From Ambrosia x helenae (Eukaryota; Streptophyta; Magnoliopsida; Asterales; Asteraceae), in NCBI GenBank assembly GCA_030844895.1, contig CM061223.1:9256994-9320993 (forward strand): 64,000 bases of DNA. Reading direction: 5' to 3'. Made by a program: the position numbers and the translations under genes. Below, piece after piece: positions 32,172-44,106 of the stretch; the first letter of the stretch is position 1, and every line of letters begins with the position of its first letter. The notes under the pieces were generated by a model that did not search any database, was not told the DNA's origin, and worked only from the letters and a program-made list of their open reading frames with translations.

Positions 32172-33110
32172 TAGAAAACCAGTTATAGTAATTTCTATAT
32201 AGATAAATCAGACATCTGACTTTTAACAAATATAAAAAAGCTTCGATACAAGTAAGTGATGTATACACTTTATTTCGTATGCATCAACATGTCTCCAAAA
32301 TCTATCACTTATGCTTGTGAGACTAAATCAACACACTTCAAATATATCACCACCATCACCAATACCTCATCCACACGGCCGCCATTGCCATCACCACTAC
32401 AACACAACAATCTTGCAATTTCTCTCCTTTTTTTTATCTATCTACTTCACCCAATAGTGGCTATCATCACTGTCGATCAGCCCTCCGGCTTTTCAAACCA
32501 CTACCACCGTCACACTCTTTCCCCTCTCTTTCTATGTGTCTCAATTTGGTTAAAGATGGTTTTTGCTTCGTCTTTGGCAAAAGCCACCAAAACACTCCAC
32601 ATGGATCCGTGAGGGGGGGGGGGGAGCTTAACGATTGAAACCCAACTTTCTATACGGTTAAACTTTCTATATTATCTTCTTGGTATTAATCTACAACTTT
32701 TTTGTGCGTAGAGTTGTTATATCTCGTGCTTAGAGTGTTTTTCAAATTAATTTGATTTTTTTACTATTAACACAAAACTTTTCATTTTGTGCAATTTAAC
32801 CTCACAACTATTTTACTTTCAACTTTAGTCCCCTATACTTTTCATCTTTCGCAAATTCTTCATTTTACGTTTTGTTCTAAATGTTGCAAGTTAACAGACT
32901 CAACATGCGTTCGTGGTTCAACGTATTTACATTTTGTTCTAAATCTAGCAAGTTAACACAACTTAACGTACATGTATGATTCAAAATTTTTACACTTATT
33001 TTTTCTCATTTAACAGGTTCGTCACCTACCTTTCAAAAAAAAAAAGGTTCGTCACCTCCTTCCTTTAATAAAGGGTCATGTTATTTACACCTTAGGGTTT
33101 TTAAGGGTTT
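32172..33110. other. Intergenic DNA, nothing supported
   Basis: AT-rich DNA with a run of about 11 G near 32614-32624. No exon, repeat end or RNA gene is recognised. Confidence 0.4.
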
Positions 33111-33115
33111 CATAG

Positions 33116-33350
33116 GTCTCTGTGGCTTGCAGAGGAGTCAGAGCCTCGAAAACAGCAACCCTATACGGTTCGCAGAGGCCTATGCGAGCCGCAGAGGTGT
33201 CAGAGCCTCAAAAACCTAACCATTCTGCGGCTCGCAGCTGCGGGCCACAGAGGTGGGTGCCCATAGAATATTCAATGTCCAGGCTGCAAAACAGCTTTTG
33301 TCAGTGAGCTCTGTGGCCGGCAGAGGTCTCAACGAGCCGCAAAGGTCATA
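33116..33350. repeat. CTCTGCGGCTCGCAGAGG-type palindromic word cluster, block 1
   Basis: At least five variants of a palindromic word (ctctgtggcttgcagagg, gttcgcagaggcc, gcgagccgcagagg, ctgcggctcgcag, ctctgtggccggcagagg) are packed in about 230 bp. The same words recur at 44962-45002 and 47515-47625. Confidence 0.7.
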
Positions 33351-34238
33351 TAGGGTTAGAAAGTACGAGGTATCCAAGTATCAGACTGATAATTCTTGTG
33401 ACATCCGTCACCTTCGCCTTTCGTCAAACTGACAATAATAGCCCTTTAGATATTTCCATTATAGTCCCTACATGTTTCGTCGTTTTCAAATTTAATTTTA
33501 GAGCGAACTAAAATTTTATCATTTATACGTATTATGGATCGGGTATAAGTTTTAATTAAATGCGTATGTTGAATCGTAGTCGTAAAAGATTCTATAAAAA
33601 AAAATATATAGTTTAGTTTAAAAAGTTTTAAGGTTAAATAACTCAACTTGTTTAAGTTTATATAAAGGAAAAACAAACTGGGTTAATAAATCTAACTGCA
33701 GGGACTAAGCATGCCAATACTTGAAAGTTGAAATATTTTTCTTAAAACCCAGATCTGCGCACCCCTCTGTTCCGTTCAAATGTGGTGGCCGGATTCCGGC
33801 AACTATTCCTTTCCGGCGGCCCTTCAAGTACCTATAATGACCTCTTAAACTCAATTTAATGCGAGGATTGACTGCTTCATTCATAAACGGCTATTTATAA
33901 TCATAAAAACCTGCTTTAATCACGGGTTAATCGAAGTTAAGCACCAAGAAATGTAACCGGTGAGTTTAAAAAAAAAACAAGTCTAATCGCTTTGAAACAG
34001 CATTTTTACTATAAATTGGCAACATCTGATTATTCCTCAACCTTTTTATCATCTTAAACCGTGTAATAAACGCTTTGATCGTAACCTGAAGTTGCTGAAA
34101 TCCATCTCCCAGGTCCGGTTTCGTTTTCGTTCAAAACCGTCCATTGCGACATTGTAAGTCTTTGTTTAACATCATTTTACAATCGGCTTTAGCCGTAGAT
34201 TGAAAGCCCTAAACTTCCTGTTGTTAATCGTGAGTTAT

Positions 34239-35478
34239 TGATGACCTGTCGTTACGGGTCATGCAAAACCTAATTAACCTAGGTAGATAGGGTAAGTAGG
34301 GTATCAATCCAAGGAGCGTGTGGTTAGTGAGTATTTCCTAGTTAACTTTGAAATTGTCGATTATGAAGGTGCTAATTACTTATATGAATTATGAATTGAT
34401 GTTTAGAATTGATTGAATAGTTGTTGATTAATATGAAGCTTAAAATGAAATTTGTAAGAAATGATTAATAATACTTGTAACAATAAGATAGAGATGATTA
34501 CACTAAGGATTTGGGTAATTGAACACTAAGGCTTTCAACAATTAGGCATAATTGGATAAACAATGATAATGCAATTGGTACTAACGGATTGATTGCTCAA
34601 TAAACTTAGGTATCAAGTTTTATCAACATTCACAATGGACTAAACTATACTTCATCATTTAGAACATACAATCCTATGATAGTGTTGATGCAAGGAACCA
34701 TGTTCATATCATTTAGAAATTGGCACAAGATCAATTAACTAGAAATGATTTCAACATAAGATTAATCACTAATCAACACTGGTAATTCAAGTACATAAAA
34801 ACATTAATCAAAAGTTTAAACAATGCAATGCCCAAATGTTAAGCCCTAGGTATCAAAAACTTACATCCCTAGTGTAATACAAGAGTTTTAGCCACACATG
34901 GCTATGGTGTTCATCATCTTCAAAATGTGTTCTTCAATCTTCCAAGAAATTGTGTAGAAAATGATTGTAGAATGATTGTGTGTTGATTTTAGAAAATGGT
35001 ATGTGATTTTTATATTGAAAAATGAGATCAAAACAGCTCCCCACGCAGTCAAAGATCATAAAATCGACATTAACACTTGATCCCATCAGTTATGGCTTGA
35101 AAAAGGAAACATTTGGACCTGTTTGACTTTTAGCGTAGGATACGCCAATTTTGGCGTACCCTACGCAAAGCTGTTCAGCCTCACCAAAATTCTGCTGGCC
35201 TACGCTAACTGTCTGGTCACTCCCTACGCAAATGGCGTAGGATACGCCATTTTTGGCGTATCCTACGCTAACTTCCCTCAGGCGTCCGTTTTTGGTTTTC
35301 CAACTCGCGTATGCCTCCGTTTCTCACCCGGGCAACTCCAAAACGTCATTTTTGCTTCCTTTTTGTTGTCAAATCCTGAAATGACATAACAAGATCAAAG
35401 CAACACCATTTGACACTGAATAATCTTTAAAATGCATCTTATGGGTGTTTTTATACACATCCTTAAATCAACCCATCA
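34239..35478 (-). repeat. 3' LTR of gag-pro Gypsy element
   Basis: 1,240 bp, from TGATGACCTGTCG to AACCCATCA on the plus strand. It carries palindromic words at 35143-35166 and 35236-35272 (gcgtaggatacgcc ... ggcgtatcctacgc, a 14-bp perfect stem). A short frame over these palindromes is not a gene. Confidence 0.92.
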
Positions 35479-36089
35479 CATCCCCACACTTGTCTTTTGC
35501 TTGCCCTCAAGCAAATCAATAAACCATGCTCAATCAACAATCTAATTAATTTCCAACCATTTTATCGATTCTCAAAATTGGCCCCTAGTCATACTCCAAT
35601 TCACAAGACTTACGCCTGTCAGTAGATTTACATTCCAAGGTTTTTATATGTTTAAAACAATTGCCTAGCTAAATCCAACTAGATTCGATTTCACACTTTT
35701 GCACACCCCTCACAATGGTTCACTCCACTCGGTTTACTATCTCGGCTAGCAAATAATGTGCTAGTATTTCGTATCAATCACTCGAAACCGATCATAGGGC
35801 ATGTTAGCATAAGCTTGCAATTCAATCACCTTCCACAATATTTTTCAAAAGTGAACACAAGTCAAAAGGTCTTTAAAACGGGTTGTAATGGGGTTAGGCG
35901 AAGGGTATGGAAAGGGATATTTTAAGTGGCTAAGGTGATGAAAATTCGACATTTATTACAACGACTAACTAGCTTCTCAATTCTAAGGCAATGTTGCGCC
36001 TTTTTATTCAATCTCTAACTCAAGCATATTTTTGTGCTTTTCTATGAGAACTCTCATTTGTTTGTAACGTATTTGTTCTCATACTTTTC

Positions 36090-36140
<51 letters not shown>

Positions 36141-37226
36141 AACATTGCAAATCATATACAATACAAAGCAAAATCCTACAATCGAATTTTCATCACGCTG
36201 GGTTTTAAAAATTGAAAAGGTTAAATGGGTCAAAAGGTTGATATGGGTGATCAATTGAAAAGGTTTCAGGCTCAAGATTGGTTAACTAAGGAATATTGGA
36301 ATGGTTCAAGGATGATAAAACTGGTTTAAAAAATAAAAGGTTTAACCTAATGCCTTAATCATTCTTGTGTCCACAATCGGTCTAGAGTAGTAGGCGTATC
36401 AAAAATTGCAAGTTCTACCTTATGCGCCTATAATAGTACACTCAATTCAATTGAACACAACATGCCGGAGGATGTGGATAAATATTTGTAGGGTATTAGC
36501 ATGTTGTGGTGGCTCAATAATTTCTTCCTGAACCTAGAGGGAATATGGGTTGCCGATATGCAAAAGTGTTATATTCTTCCTTAGTCTTTTCTAACTAGGC
36601 AATCCATATTTTGCAAAAACCATCCTTGGAAAAACACATCAAGGAACTTAAAGAATTATGACCATGACTAGGGGTCGAATTTTGTGATCCAATATCATGG
36701 TGAGAAAAAAAAAATTGGTTTTCTTAAATGGCTATTCCCCCATCCCCACACTTAAAATTTACATTGTCCTCAATGTGGGTCTTTGCACGAATAAGGGAAC
36801 CAAATAGCCAATTAATTCAAAAATGTGTGTGAGGATGCTTTTGTTCCACCCCAAGCCTTATTCAACAATACACAAAAGATTAAAGAATAGAAAGCACCTG
36901 ATAAGTAAAAGGTGTCTCCATTTCATCGGTGAATCCTTGCTCTCCATACTTGAATGCTTCCTATCCTTCATTCTTCCTCTTTTTCACTGAACACTCACCG
37001 GTGATGCATATCCTAGGCTCACACGCAAAACATCAAAACATCCAAAACAAACAAAAACAAAATAAAATTGAAAAGCATAAAATACCTATCACACCAAACG
37101 TAAATAAAATGATCATGCCCACGCAATTAATATAGGAAGGAAAAAAAAATACATGGACCTGATCAACGGGTTGCCTCCCGGAAGCGCTAAGTTTAAGGGT
37201 CTTCAGCCAGACCGAATACACTACCC
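35479..37226 (-). other. 3' non-coding part of gag-pro Gypsy element
   Basis: About 1.75 kb between the gag-pro stop and the 3' LTR, where pol would be expected. It contains a poly(T) run of about 46 (36092-36137). The polypurine-like word catccccacac next to the LTR is repeated at about 36733. No coding domain is seen. Confidence 0.65.
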
Positions 37227-40200
37227 TCATGGTGGTCGAGTTGGATGCCTTCCTCCCTCCGCCTCTAAAGATGCAACCCTCCTACGTTCCGCTAGGTCCT
37301 TTAAGGTGTTCCTAACCGGGTCAACCATCTTTTCTGTTCTTGTTTCATTGTCCAAATCAGGCGGTTTCTTCAATTTCGTCTTTCTTCCTTTTACCGTGCT
37401 ATTCTTGACTGCTCCAAACCTGTTAACGACACAAAAATCCTTTTTTGGGTGATCCTCTTTTACAAGAGGGCCACCACTATAAAAAATGTCATTTTTGAGA
37501 CATTTCTCATCAACAACCGAGTTAGACAAATTTGGATATACATTTAAATATAACTCACGGTCACCAAACTTCATGCGTACCGTTCCATTAGCACAATTTA
37601 TAATAGCATGCGCAGTTGCTAAGAACGGCCTACCCAGTATAACGGTGGGTTGTGTATTTTTAGCACTACTTACATAGTCTACCACCAAAAAATCAACTGG
37701 GTAGTAGAAATCCTCTACCTTCACCAACACATCATTCACCATCCCCCTTGGATGCGTGGGAGTCTGATCAGCTAACACCACCGTGGTGTTAATTTCATGT
37801 AGTGGACCAAAGTCGTATTGGTCAAACAGACTCCCAGGCAATATACTCACACATGCTCCAAGATCTAGGAACGCCCTTTCTATTTTAAATTCTCCAACCT
37901 GAATTGGAATCAATGGGGCTCCTGGATCTTGAAGTTTAGGGGGAAGAGCATCCGACAAAACAGTACGAACATGTGCCCCTAAGTGTTCGGGCAACTTGTT
38001 GTGCTTGTTTTGGTTACTCAACTCTTTCACACATTCGACATGAGCAGGAACCTTTTCAATTGCATCAATAAGTGGTAAATTTATTTTGACTTGTTTAAAA
38101 TTTTCCCACCTCTCGTCCTTTGGTGGGCTCCACTTATAAATGCTTGACACATTGTTTAAGTCTACTAAAGCTGCAGGGTATGGAATGGTATTAGTCTCCA
38201 TCCCCACACTTGTCTTAGTAACCATCTCATTTAAACACTTTTCACAAAAAGATTTTTTATAATTTTTAACTTCAAAATTATTTTGCAAAATATTTTCCTC
38301 TTCCTGCTCATCATCACTATCAACCTCCTCCACCACACCATCAACAAATTGTTGTGGTGGAGTTGTTTCATTACCCACAACCTTATCATTCAAAATAAAA
38401 CTCACCGCATTTATATGCATGCTTTGATTGTTTCTTGAGCTCGATGCTTGATGTTGTGGGTTTATTGTTGTGTCACTAGGAAGCTTCCCCGTGCTTCCTC
38501 TCCATTGAGCCATTTCTTCCGCTATTTGGCCCACTTGTTTAGCCAAGGCCTCGTGAGATTTATCCCTCACCTCATTCCCTTTCTTTATTTCCTTGATGTC
38601 ATTGTTGGAGTCTTTCATCATGTTCATTAATGCATCCAACTTTGAACTCAAGGATTCATCACCACCTTGATTTCCCGAAGAATTTCCTTGATTACTTGAG
38701 GAGCCGCCTTGATTGTAACCTCTTTGATAATTGTTGTTGTACCCTTGGTTACCACCTTGGTTGTAGTTGTTTCTTTGGTAACCGCCTTGATTACCACCTT
38801 GGCGACCTTGATATTGTCCACTACCGCTTTGATTACCCGATTGGAAATTCGGGTTCATTTGGTTAAAAGGATTACCATACCTAAAGTTAGGATGGTTTCT
38901 CAAGCCTGCATGGTAAGTGTTGGAGTTCATGTCATACTTCCTTTCTCCATACACTTGATTTACCTCTTCGGTTGCTTGACCCATATCACCGGAGCATTCA
39001 CTAGCTTTATGCCCCAAATCTCCACAATTATCACACACGGGGTATTGTACCGATGACACCTCCCGTTTCTTCATTCTTGCCAACTCTCTCTCCAACTGAG
39101 CAATTCGGTCCTTGGAACTTGAATCTGCATCGGAAAGAGATTTAGAGACCGGATGTTTGGTTCTTCGATCAGCTGCCTCCTCCGACTTTGAATTCTTCGC
39201 CATTAGCTCCAAAAAATCCCAATCTTCTTGCTCCGGATTAGATAACAATGTTCCATTGCTAGTAGACTTGAGATATTTTCTTTCTTCCTTGCTCAGTCCA
39301 TTCACAAAACTGCTAACCAATTCCCAAAGATCAATATTGTGGTGTGGGCATTTTCGAATTAACTCCTTGAAACGAGTAAAAGCTTCATGAAGCGGTTCCC
39401 CTTGTAGTTGTTGAAAAGAACGAATCTCTAACCGTACCGCATCTGTTTTGAAACTGGGGAAATATTCATCCAAAAATACTTGTTGCATTTCTCCCCAAGT
39501 GTAGATGCTGTGTGCGGGTAAGGTGAGGAACCATGTCTTTGCTTTGTCCTTGAGAGAAAACCGAAATAACCTCAACTGTACCTCATCTAGTGAAAAGTTA
39601 TGACCTCCCATAGTACCACACATTGCCTTGAATTCGGATAAGTGATCATACGGGTCTTCATTAGCCATCCCATGAAAATGAGGAATGATGTTGATGTAGT
39701 TGGGCTTGCAATCAAAGGATCTTCTACCTGGAGGTGGTGGTACAATAGGTGATTCGTTCTCGGATGCAAGTGGTCTAAACCGACCATTGACTCCTTGCAT
39801 TGGAACTGGGGGTCTTCGTCTTGGAGCATTCACTTCTTCACCTCTATGTTGTCTTCCCCCATTAGGTCTTCTTTCTGCTCGACCCACAAAATTTTCACCC
39901 CGGTTTTGGTGAATATTGGGAATTTGATGTCTTCTTGGGTTTTGTCTTGGTTGATGATTATTAATGACGTGATTGTAATAACCATCATTGTCCCTGTTTC
40001 GATTTGCACCCACATTAGAACTATTATCACCGTGATACTCTTCCTCATCTTCATAATCATCACTAACATTTCTGTAGCCCCAATCCTCATCATCTTCATT
40101 GTAATCCCTTTCAGAATATTCATCTTCTCCCGAGTGGTAGGAATGAACACTAACTCTGTCTGATGATTGATAACTTGGTACACTGAATGGATCATCATCA

Positions 40201-40610
40201 TTAATGTTCGCCCTCAATTCTTCAATATTCTCAACATAATCTTCATATCCGGCTTCATTGTACCGATTGACCGGATCAAATGTGGGATTGCCACGGTTAG
40301 ACATGGAAGGACCTTGGTTTACATTTCGGGTGTTGGGATTTCGGTTGTGAATTGGTTGGTGAGGTGGGTGTTGTTGGGTTTGATTTTGATGAGGTGGAGT
40401 GGGTGGTCTTCGATTTTCACCTGAACGGCGATTTGGGTTTGAGCTTGCCATTTGAACGGTTTCAAAAGACAAAGGTTGAATTATGGGTGGTGATTGGGAG
40501 TTAGAAGGAATCCGCTCCTCTAACCGGTGTTGTCGGTTTCTTCTTGCTACTCGTTCAATTTCCGGTTCAAACACTAAAGGAGAAGTTCTCCCCGAATGTC
40601 GCGTACGCAT
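37227..40610 (-). CDS. Gag-protease protein of Gypsy element
   Basis: 1,127 aa, uninterrupted. The N-terminus is basic, then rich in Pro/Asn/Gln with acidic stretches. The Gag core, residues ~310-480, reads IIPHFHGMANEDPYDHLSEF, LKDKAKTWFLTLPAHSIYTW and QVFLDEYFPSFKTDAVRLEI. A CCHC knuckle CDNCGDLGHKASEC is near 530. A Gly-Asn-Gln-rich linker (residues ~580-670) follows. The retroviral-type aspartic protease region starts near 915 with AFLDLGACVSILPGSLF and continues to TVILGRPFLATAHAIINC. The protein ends shortly after, with no RT. This is an assembly-competent Gag plausibly packaged and mobilised by pol from relatives. Confidence 0.92.
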   Translation of the reverse strand: MRTRHSGRTSPLVFEPEIERVARRNRQHRLEERIPSNSQSPPIIQPLSFETVQMASSNPNRRSGENRRPPTPPHQNQTQQHPPHQPIHNRNPNTRNVNQGPSMSNRGNPTFDPVNRYNEAGYEDYVENIEELRANINDDDPFSVPSYQSSDRVSVHSYHSGEDEYSERDYNEDDEDWGYRNVSDDYEDEEEYHGDNSSNVGANRNRDNDGYYNHVINNHQPRQNPRRHQIPNIHQNRGENFVGRAERRPNGGRQHRGEEVNAPRRRPPVPMQGVNGRFRPLASENESPIVPPPPGRRSFDCKPNYINIIPHFHGMANEDPYDHLSEFKAMCGTMGGHNFSLDEVQLRLFRFSLKDKAKTWFLTLPAHSIYTWGEMQQVFLDEYFPSFKTDAVRLEIRSFQQLQGEPLHEAFTRFKELIRKCPHHNIDLWELVSSFVNGLSKEERKYLKSTSNGTLLSNPEQEDWDFLELMAKNSKSEEAADRRTKHPVSKSLSDADSSSKDRIAQLERELARMKKREVSSVQYPVCDNCGDLGHKASECSGDMGQATEEVNQVYGERKYDMNSNTYHAGLRNHPNFRYGNPFNQMNPNFQSGNQSGSGQYQGRQGGNQGGYQRNNYNQGGNQGYNNNYQRGYNQGGSSSNQGNSSGNQGGDESLSSKLDALMNMMKDSNNDIKEIKKGNEVRDKSHEALAKQVGQIAEEMAQWRGSTGKLPSDTTINPQHQASSSRNNQSMHINAVSFILNDKVVGNETTPPQQFVDGVVEEVDSDDEQEEENILQNNFEVKNYKKSFCEKCLNEMVTKTSVGMETNTIPYPAALVDLNNVSSIYKWSPPKDERWENFKQVKINLPLIDAIEKVPAHVECVKELSNQNKHNKLPEHLGAHVRTVLSDALPPKLQDPGAPLIPIQVGEFKIERAFLDLGACVSILPGSLFDQYDFGPLHEINTTVVLADQTPTHPRGMVNDVLVKVEDFYYPVDFLVVDYVSSAKNTQPTVILGRPFLATAHAIINCANGTVRMKFGDRELYLNVYPNLSNSVVDEKCLKNDIFYSGGPLVKEDHPKKDFCVVNRFGAVKNSTVKGRKTKLKKPPDLDNETRTEKMVDPVRNTLKDLAERRRVASLEAEGGRHPTRPP

Positions 40611-40737
40611 GCACTACCTGTAAACTGCACAAGTAACACACCCCGCGTAACAAGGAAAAGTAGAAAATAAACCAAACAACAATTTAAACAGATTATCACA
40701 CTATTAACTACTCAATAAACACTAAGCGCACTAGCTC

Positions 40738-40755
40738 CCCGGCAACGGCGCCATT
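40738..40755 (-). other. Primer binding site of gag-pro Gypsy element
   Basis: On the minus strand TGGCGCCGTTGCCGGGG follows the 5' LTR after a few bases. This site is typical of Athila/Tat-type Gypsy elements and is usually assigned to aspartate tRNA. Confidence 0.85.
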
Positions 40756-41996
40756 TGATGACCTGTCGTTACGGGTCATGCAAAACCTAATTAACCTAGG
40801 TAGATAGGGTAAGTAGGGTATCAATCCAAGGAGCGTGTGGTTAGTGAGTATTTCCTAGTTAACTTTGAAATTGTCGATTATGAAGGTGCTAATTACTTAT
40901 ATGAATTATGAATTGATGTTTAGAATTGATTGAATAGTTGTTGATTAATATGAAGCTTAAAATGAAATTTGTAAGAAATGATTAATAATACTTGTAACAA
41001 TAAGATAGAGATGATTACACTAAGGATTTGGGTAATTGAACACTAAGGCTTTCAACAATTAGGCATAATTGGATAAACAATGATAATGCAATTGGTACTA
41101 ACGGATTGATTGCTCAATAAACTTAGGTATCAAGTTTTATCAACATTCACAATGGACTAAACTATACTTCATCATTTAGAACATACAATCCTATGATAGT
41201 GTTGATGCAAGGAACCATGTTCATATCATTTAGAAATTGGCACAAGATCAATTAACTAGAAATGATTTCAACATAAGATTAATCACTAATCAACACTGGT
41301 AATTCAAGTACATAAAAACATTAATCAAAAGTTTAAACAATGCAATGCCCAAATGTTAAGCCCTAGGTATCAAAAACTTACATCCCTAGTGTAATACAAG
41401 AGTTTTAGCCACACATGGCTATGGTGTTCATCATCTTCAAAATGTGTTCTTCAATCTTCCAAGAAATTGTGTAGAAAATGATTGTAGAATGATTGTGTGT
41501 TGATTTTAGAAAATGGTATGTGATTTTTATATTGAAAAATGAGATCAAAACAGCTCCCCACGCAGTCAAAGATCATAAAATCGACATTAACACTTGATCC
41601 CATCAGTTTTGGCTTGAAAAAGGAAACATTTGGACCTGTTTGACTTTTAGCGTAGGATACGCCAATTTTGGCGTACCCTACGCAAAAGCTGTTCAGCCTC
41701 ACCAAAATTCTGCTGGCCTACGCTAACTGTCTGGTCACTCCCTACGCAAATGGCGTAGGATACGCCATTTTTGGCGTATCCTACGCTAACTTCCCTCAGG
41801 CGTCCGTTTTTGGTTTTCCAACTCGCGTATGCCTCCGTTTCTCACCCGGGCAACTCCAAAACGTCATTTTTGCTTCCTTTTTGTTGTCAAATCCTGAAAT
41901 GACATAACAAGATCAAAGCAACACCATTTGACACTGAATAATCTTTAAAATGCATCTTATGGGTGTTTTTATACACATCCTTAAATCAACCCATCA
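40756..41996 (-). repeat. 5' LTR of gag-pro Gypsy element
   Basis: 1,241 bp, near-identical to 34239-35478. The palindromic words recur at about 41650-41684 and 41753-41790. Confidence 0.92.
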
Positions 41997-42001
41997 GTTA
42001 T

Positions 42002-43892
42002 CATTATCAATTATGATTTCTAGGGTTAGGGTTCTTGATGTTAATTGGGGAAGAAGATAGGATAGCTACAATTGTTAAAAAAGATTTCGTTTCAATTTCT
42101 TAAACAAAAGCAAAGTTGGTCTAGTGGTTAAGTTGCTCATGTTATACAGAAAGAGGCATGGGTTTGAAACCCATGACCAGCATCCCCTTTCTTTTATTTT
42201 TGTTCTTTTTAGCTAGTTTCCTATTTTCTATATTTAGATTATATAATAATTATTTATAATTCTTATAAGTTTGAAATATTTATAATAAATTCATTTTTAC
42301 TCCAAAAATTATGAAAATTTAGAAGTAGCTTCTTGACATCTCATAGAAAATTATCCCACTTTTAATTTCTGGAAAATGTTTTATTTTTATATTTTTATAG
42401 AATTAAATTGTTTTAATCCATATTTAATTGATAAAAAATTCATTTTTAATGATTTTAATCTCAAAATTTTTGATAAATTATTTTAATCATTATGAACTGA
42501 AATAAAAATATTTGGTTCAGAAAACATTTATTTTATTAATTTTCCTATTTTTAATCATTTAAACATGATTTAATATCATTAAATCAGTTTTAAATATAAA
42601 TAAGTTTATAAAAATTATGAGAAAATTATTTTCATTAATTTACATAAGAAAGCATCCATTTTCTATAAAAATAGCATTTTTGGGTCATGTCTTGTATTAT
42701 TAACATTATTTATGTTTAATTAGACATAATTAAACATTTATTTATTTATACTATTTAAACATCTATTTTATAAATATTTTTCTTATAAAATAGAAATATT
42801 TCTATGTTTGAAAATCTTAATCACCATTTGTTGGGTCATGGTGTAACTCATAAATATTTATTTAAACAATTATGATTATTGTATTTATTTACAATAACTT
42901 AGTGAAAGTAATTAATTAAATTACTCTGTCTTAATTATTCAAACATATTTGTTTCTATCTAAATATTCAATTGGTAATAATTATATTACCTAAAACACAT
43001 TACACACTTTGATATATTTTTTTTGACATAAAACTTTCACACCGACGCGGTTTATCATAAAAACTCTAATTCCCCAAATTGACTTAGCAACCCTAATGCC
43101 TTAGACTCTAGATACCTTAGACTTTTTAGACACTTCCTTATTAGTATTCTTACACATTATAGGTTGAATTCCTCGGAATTCCCATTACTTAGCTCACGAC
43201 CGCTTAAGTGGATTTTGATCGCTTTCGCAAACTGTGAGTATATATTTCCCCTTTTTACTGTTTTACTATTTTGGGGTGACTCATGTACTTATTATCAAGT
43301 TTCTATTTCTTTTTCTAAATGCAATTCTCATGTGTGTTTGCTTTATGTTAATTGGTGTGTCTATGACTTGTCAAAATCATTAACCGCTGGGCGACCTAGC
43401 TTTTCAATGAATAGTACTATGGTATACCCCCTTGAGACTCTGTTGAGAGAATCTTGGTCATTGTCTTGTTAATTCATTATTCAGTTGGTTAGTCATGTGT
43501 TAGTCATTATTCTCAGGTTTGGTTTTGAACGGATATTACTTATTACATAATTGCAAATGGTACCGCACATGAATTGCTAAACACTTTTCCTACTATATTT
43601 ATTCAAACATGGTATGCTCACCAATACATTTTTGTATTGACATATACTATTTTTGTACATGTTTCAGGTTATTATTGAGACGTTTCTTTTAAACTTTTGG
43701 ATTTATATTTAGATTTTGATTCATTGTATTTCAGTTTAGGTGGCATTTAGAATCATTGTACTTTGTATTTTTCCTTTCAATGTAATAAATTATTTAATCA
43801 ATGTATTCAAATTTACACTTTAGTCCATGAGCTATTGAACAATCGTTACTACGTGACACCTCGATGTTTCCGCCATCGGTTGGGGTGTTACA
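42002..43892 (+). repeat. Right part of Tekay-like LTR
   Basis: Strongly AT-rich DNA ending GGTTGGGGTGTTACA directly before a primer site, which defines the LTR end. The left part lies before the nested element at 34234. A tRNA-like stretch lies inside it at 42114-42182. Confidence 0.6.
42114..42182 (+). repeat. tRNA-like sequence, not a functional tRNA
   Basis: The outer stem pairs gttggt with accagc. A box-A-like tggtctagtggttaag and a T-arm atggg-tttgaaa-cccat are present. The central part does not form a clear anticodon arm, so it is probably a SINE head or pseudogene. Confidence 0.45.
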
Positions 43893-43894
43893 GA

Positions 43895-43908
43895 TTGGTA
43901 TCAGAGCC
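43895..43908 (+). other. Primer binding site of Tekay-like element
   Basis: TTGGTATCAGAGCC two bases after the LTR end, the initiator-tRNA-type site of many plant Gypsy elements. Confidence 0.85.
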
Positions 43909-44106
43909 ATGGTTATAGGGAATTAGGTTATTAGAATGCCTTTTAGCCTAGTCTATAACTAAGCTTACTTTCGCGAGTCCTCTCGTGTATATTTCTCTTA
44001 TTCTTATATTTTCTTTCAAGATATTTTCGTTATGATTATTTCTCGTTATTCTTTCGATATTTTGCTTGGCGAAGAGGACGCTCGTATTTCACAAACGAAA
44101 CGATAG

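Larger units (their letters stand above)
34234..42001 (-). mobile_element. Gypsy (Athila/Tat-like) element with gag-protease only
   Basis: The body is 34239-41996 (7,758 bp), with target duplication gttat at 34234-34238 and 41997-42001. LTRs are 34239-35478 and 40756-41996 and differ by one inserted A and one A/T substitution that I can find, so the insertion is young. The primer site reads TGGCGCCGTTGCCGGGG on the minus strand. The interior encodes Gag and protease but no reverse transcriptase, RNase H or integrase, so it is non-autonomous. Confidence 0.93.

Noticed and set aside
35123..35389. 88-aa open frame in the Gypsy LTR, repeated at 41668-41907
   Set aside because: It covers palindromic LTR words and is repeated because the LTR is repeated; no domain or start context.
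36092..36137. Long poly(T)/poly(A) as a LINE or SINE tail
   Set aside because: It lies inside the Gypsy element's non-coding part, with no retroposon body or duplication beside it.
36054..36275. 73-74-aa open frames over poly(T)/poly(A)
   Set aside because: Homopolymer translation (poly-Phe/poly-Lys) only.
42114..42182. Functional tRNA gene
   Set aside because: The anticodon arm does not form and the T-loop departs from the consensus.
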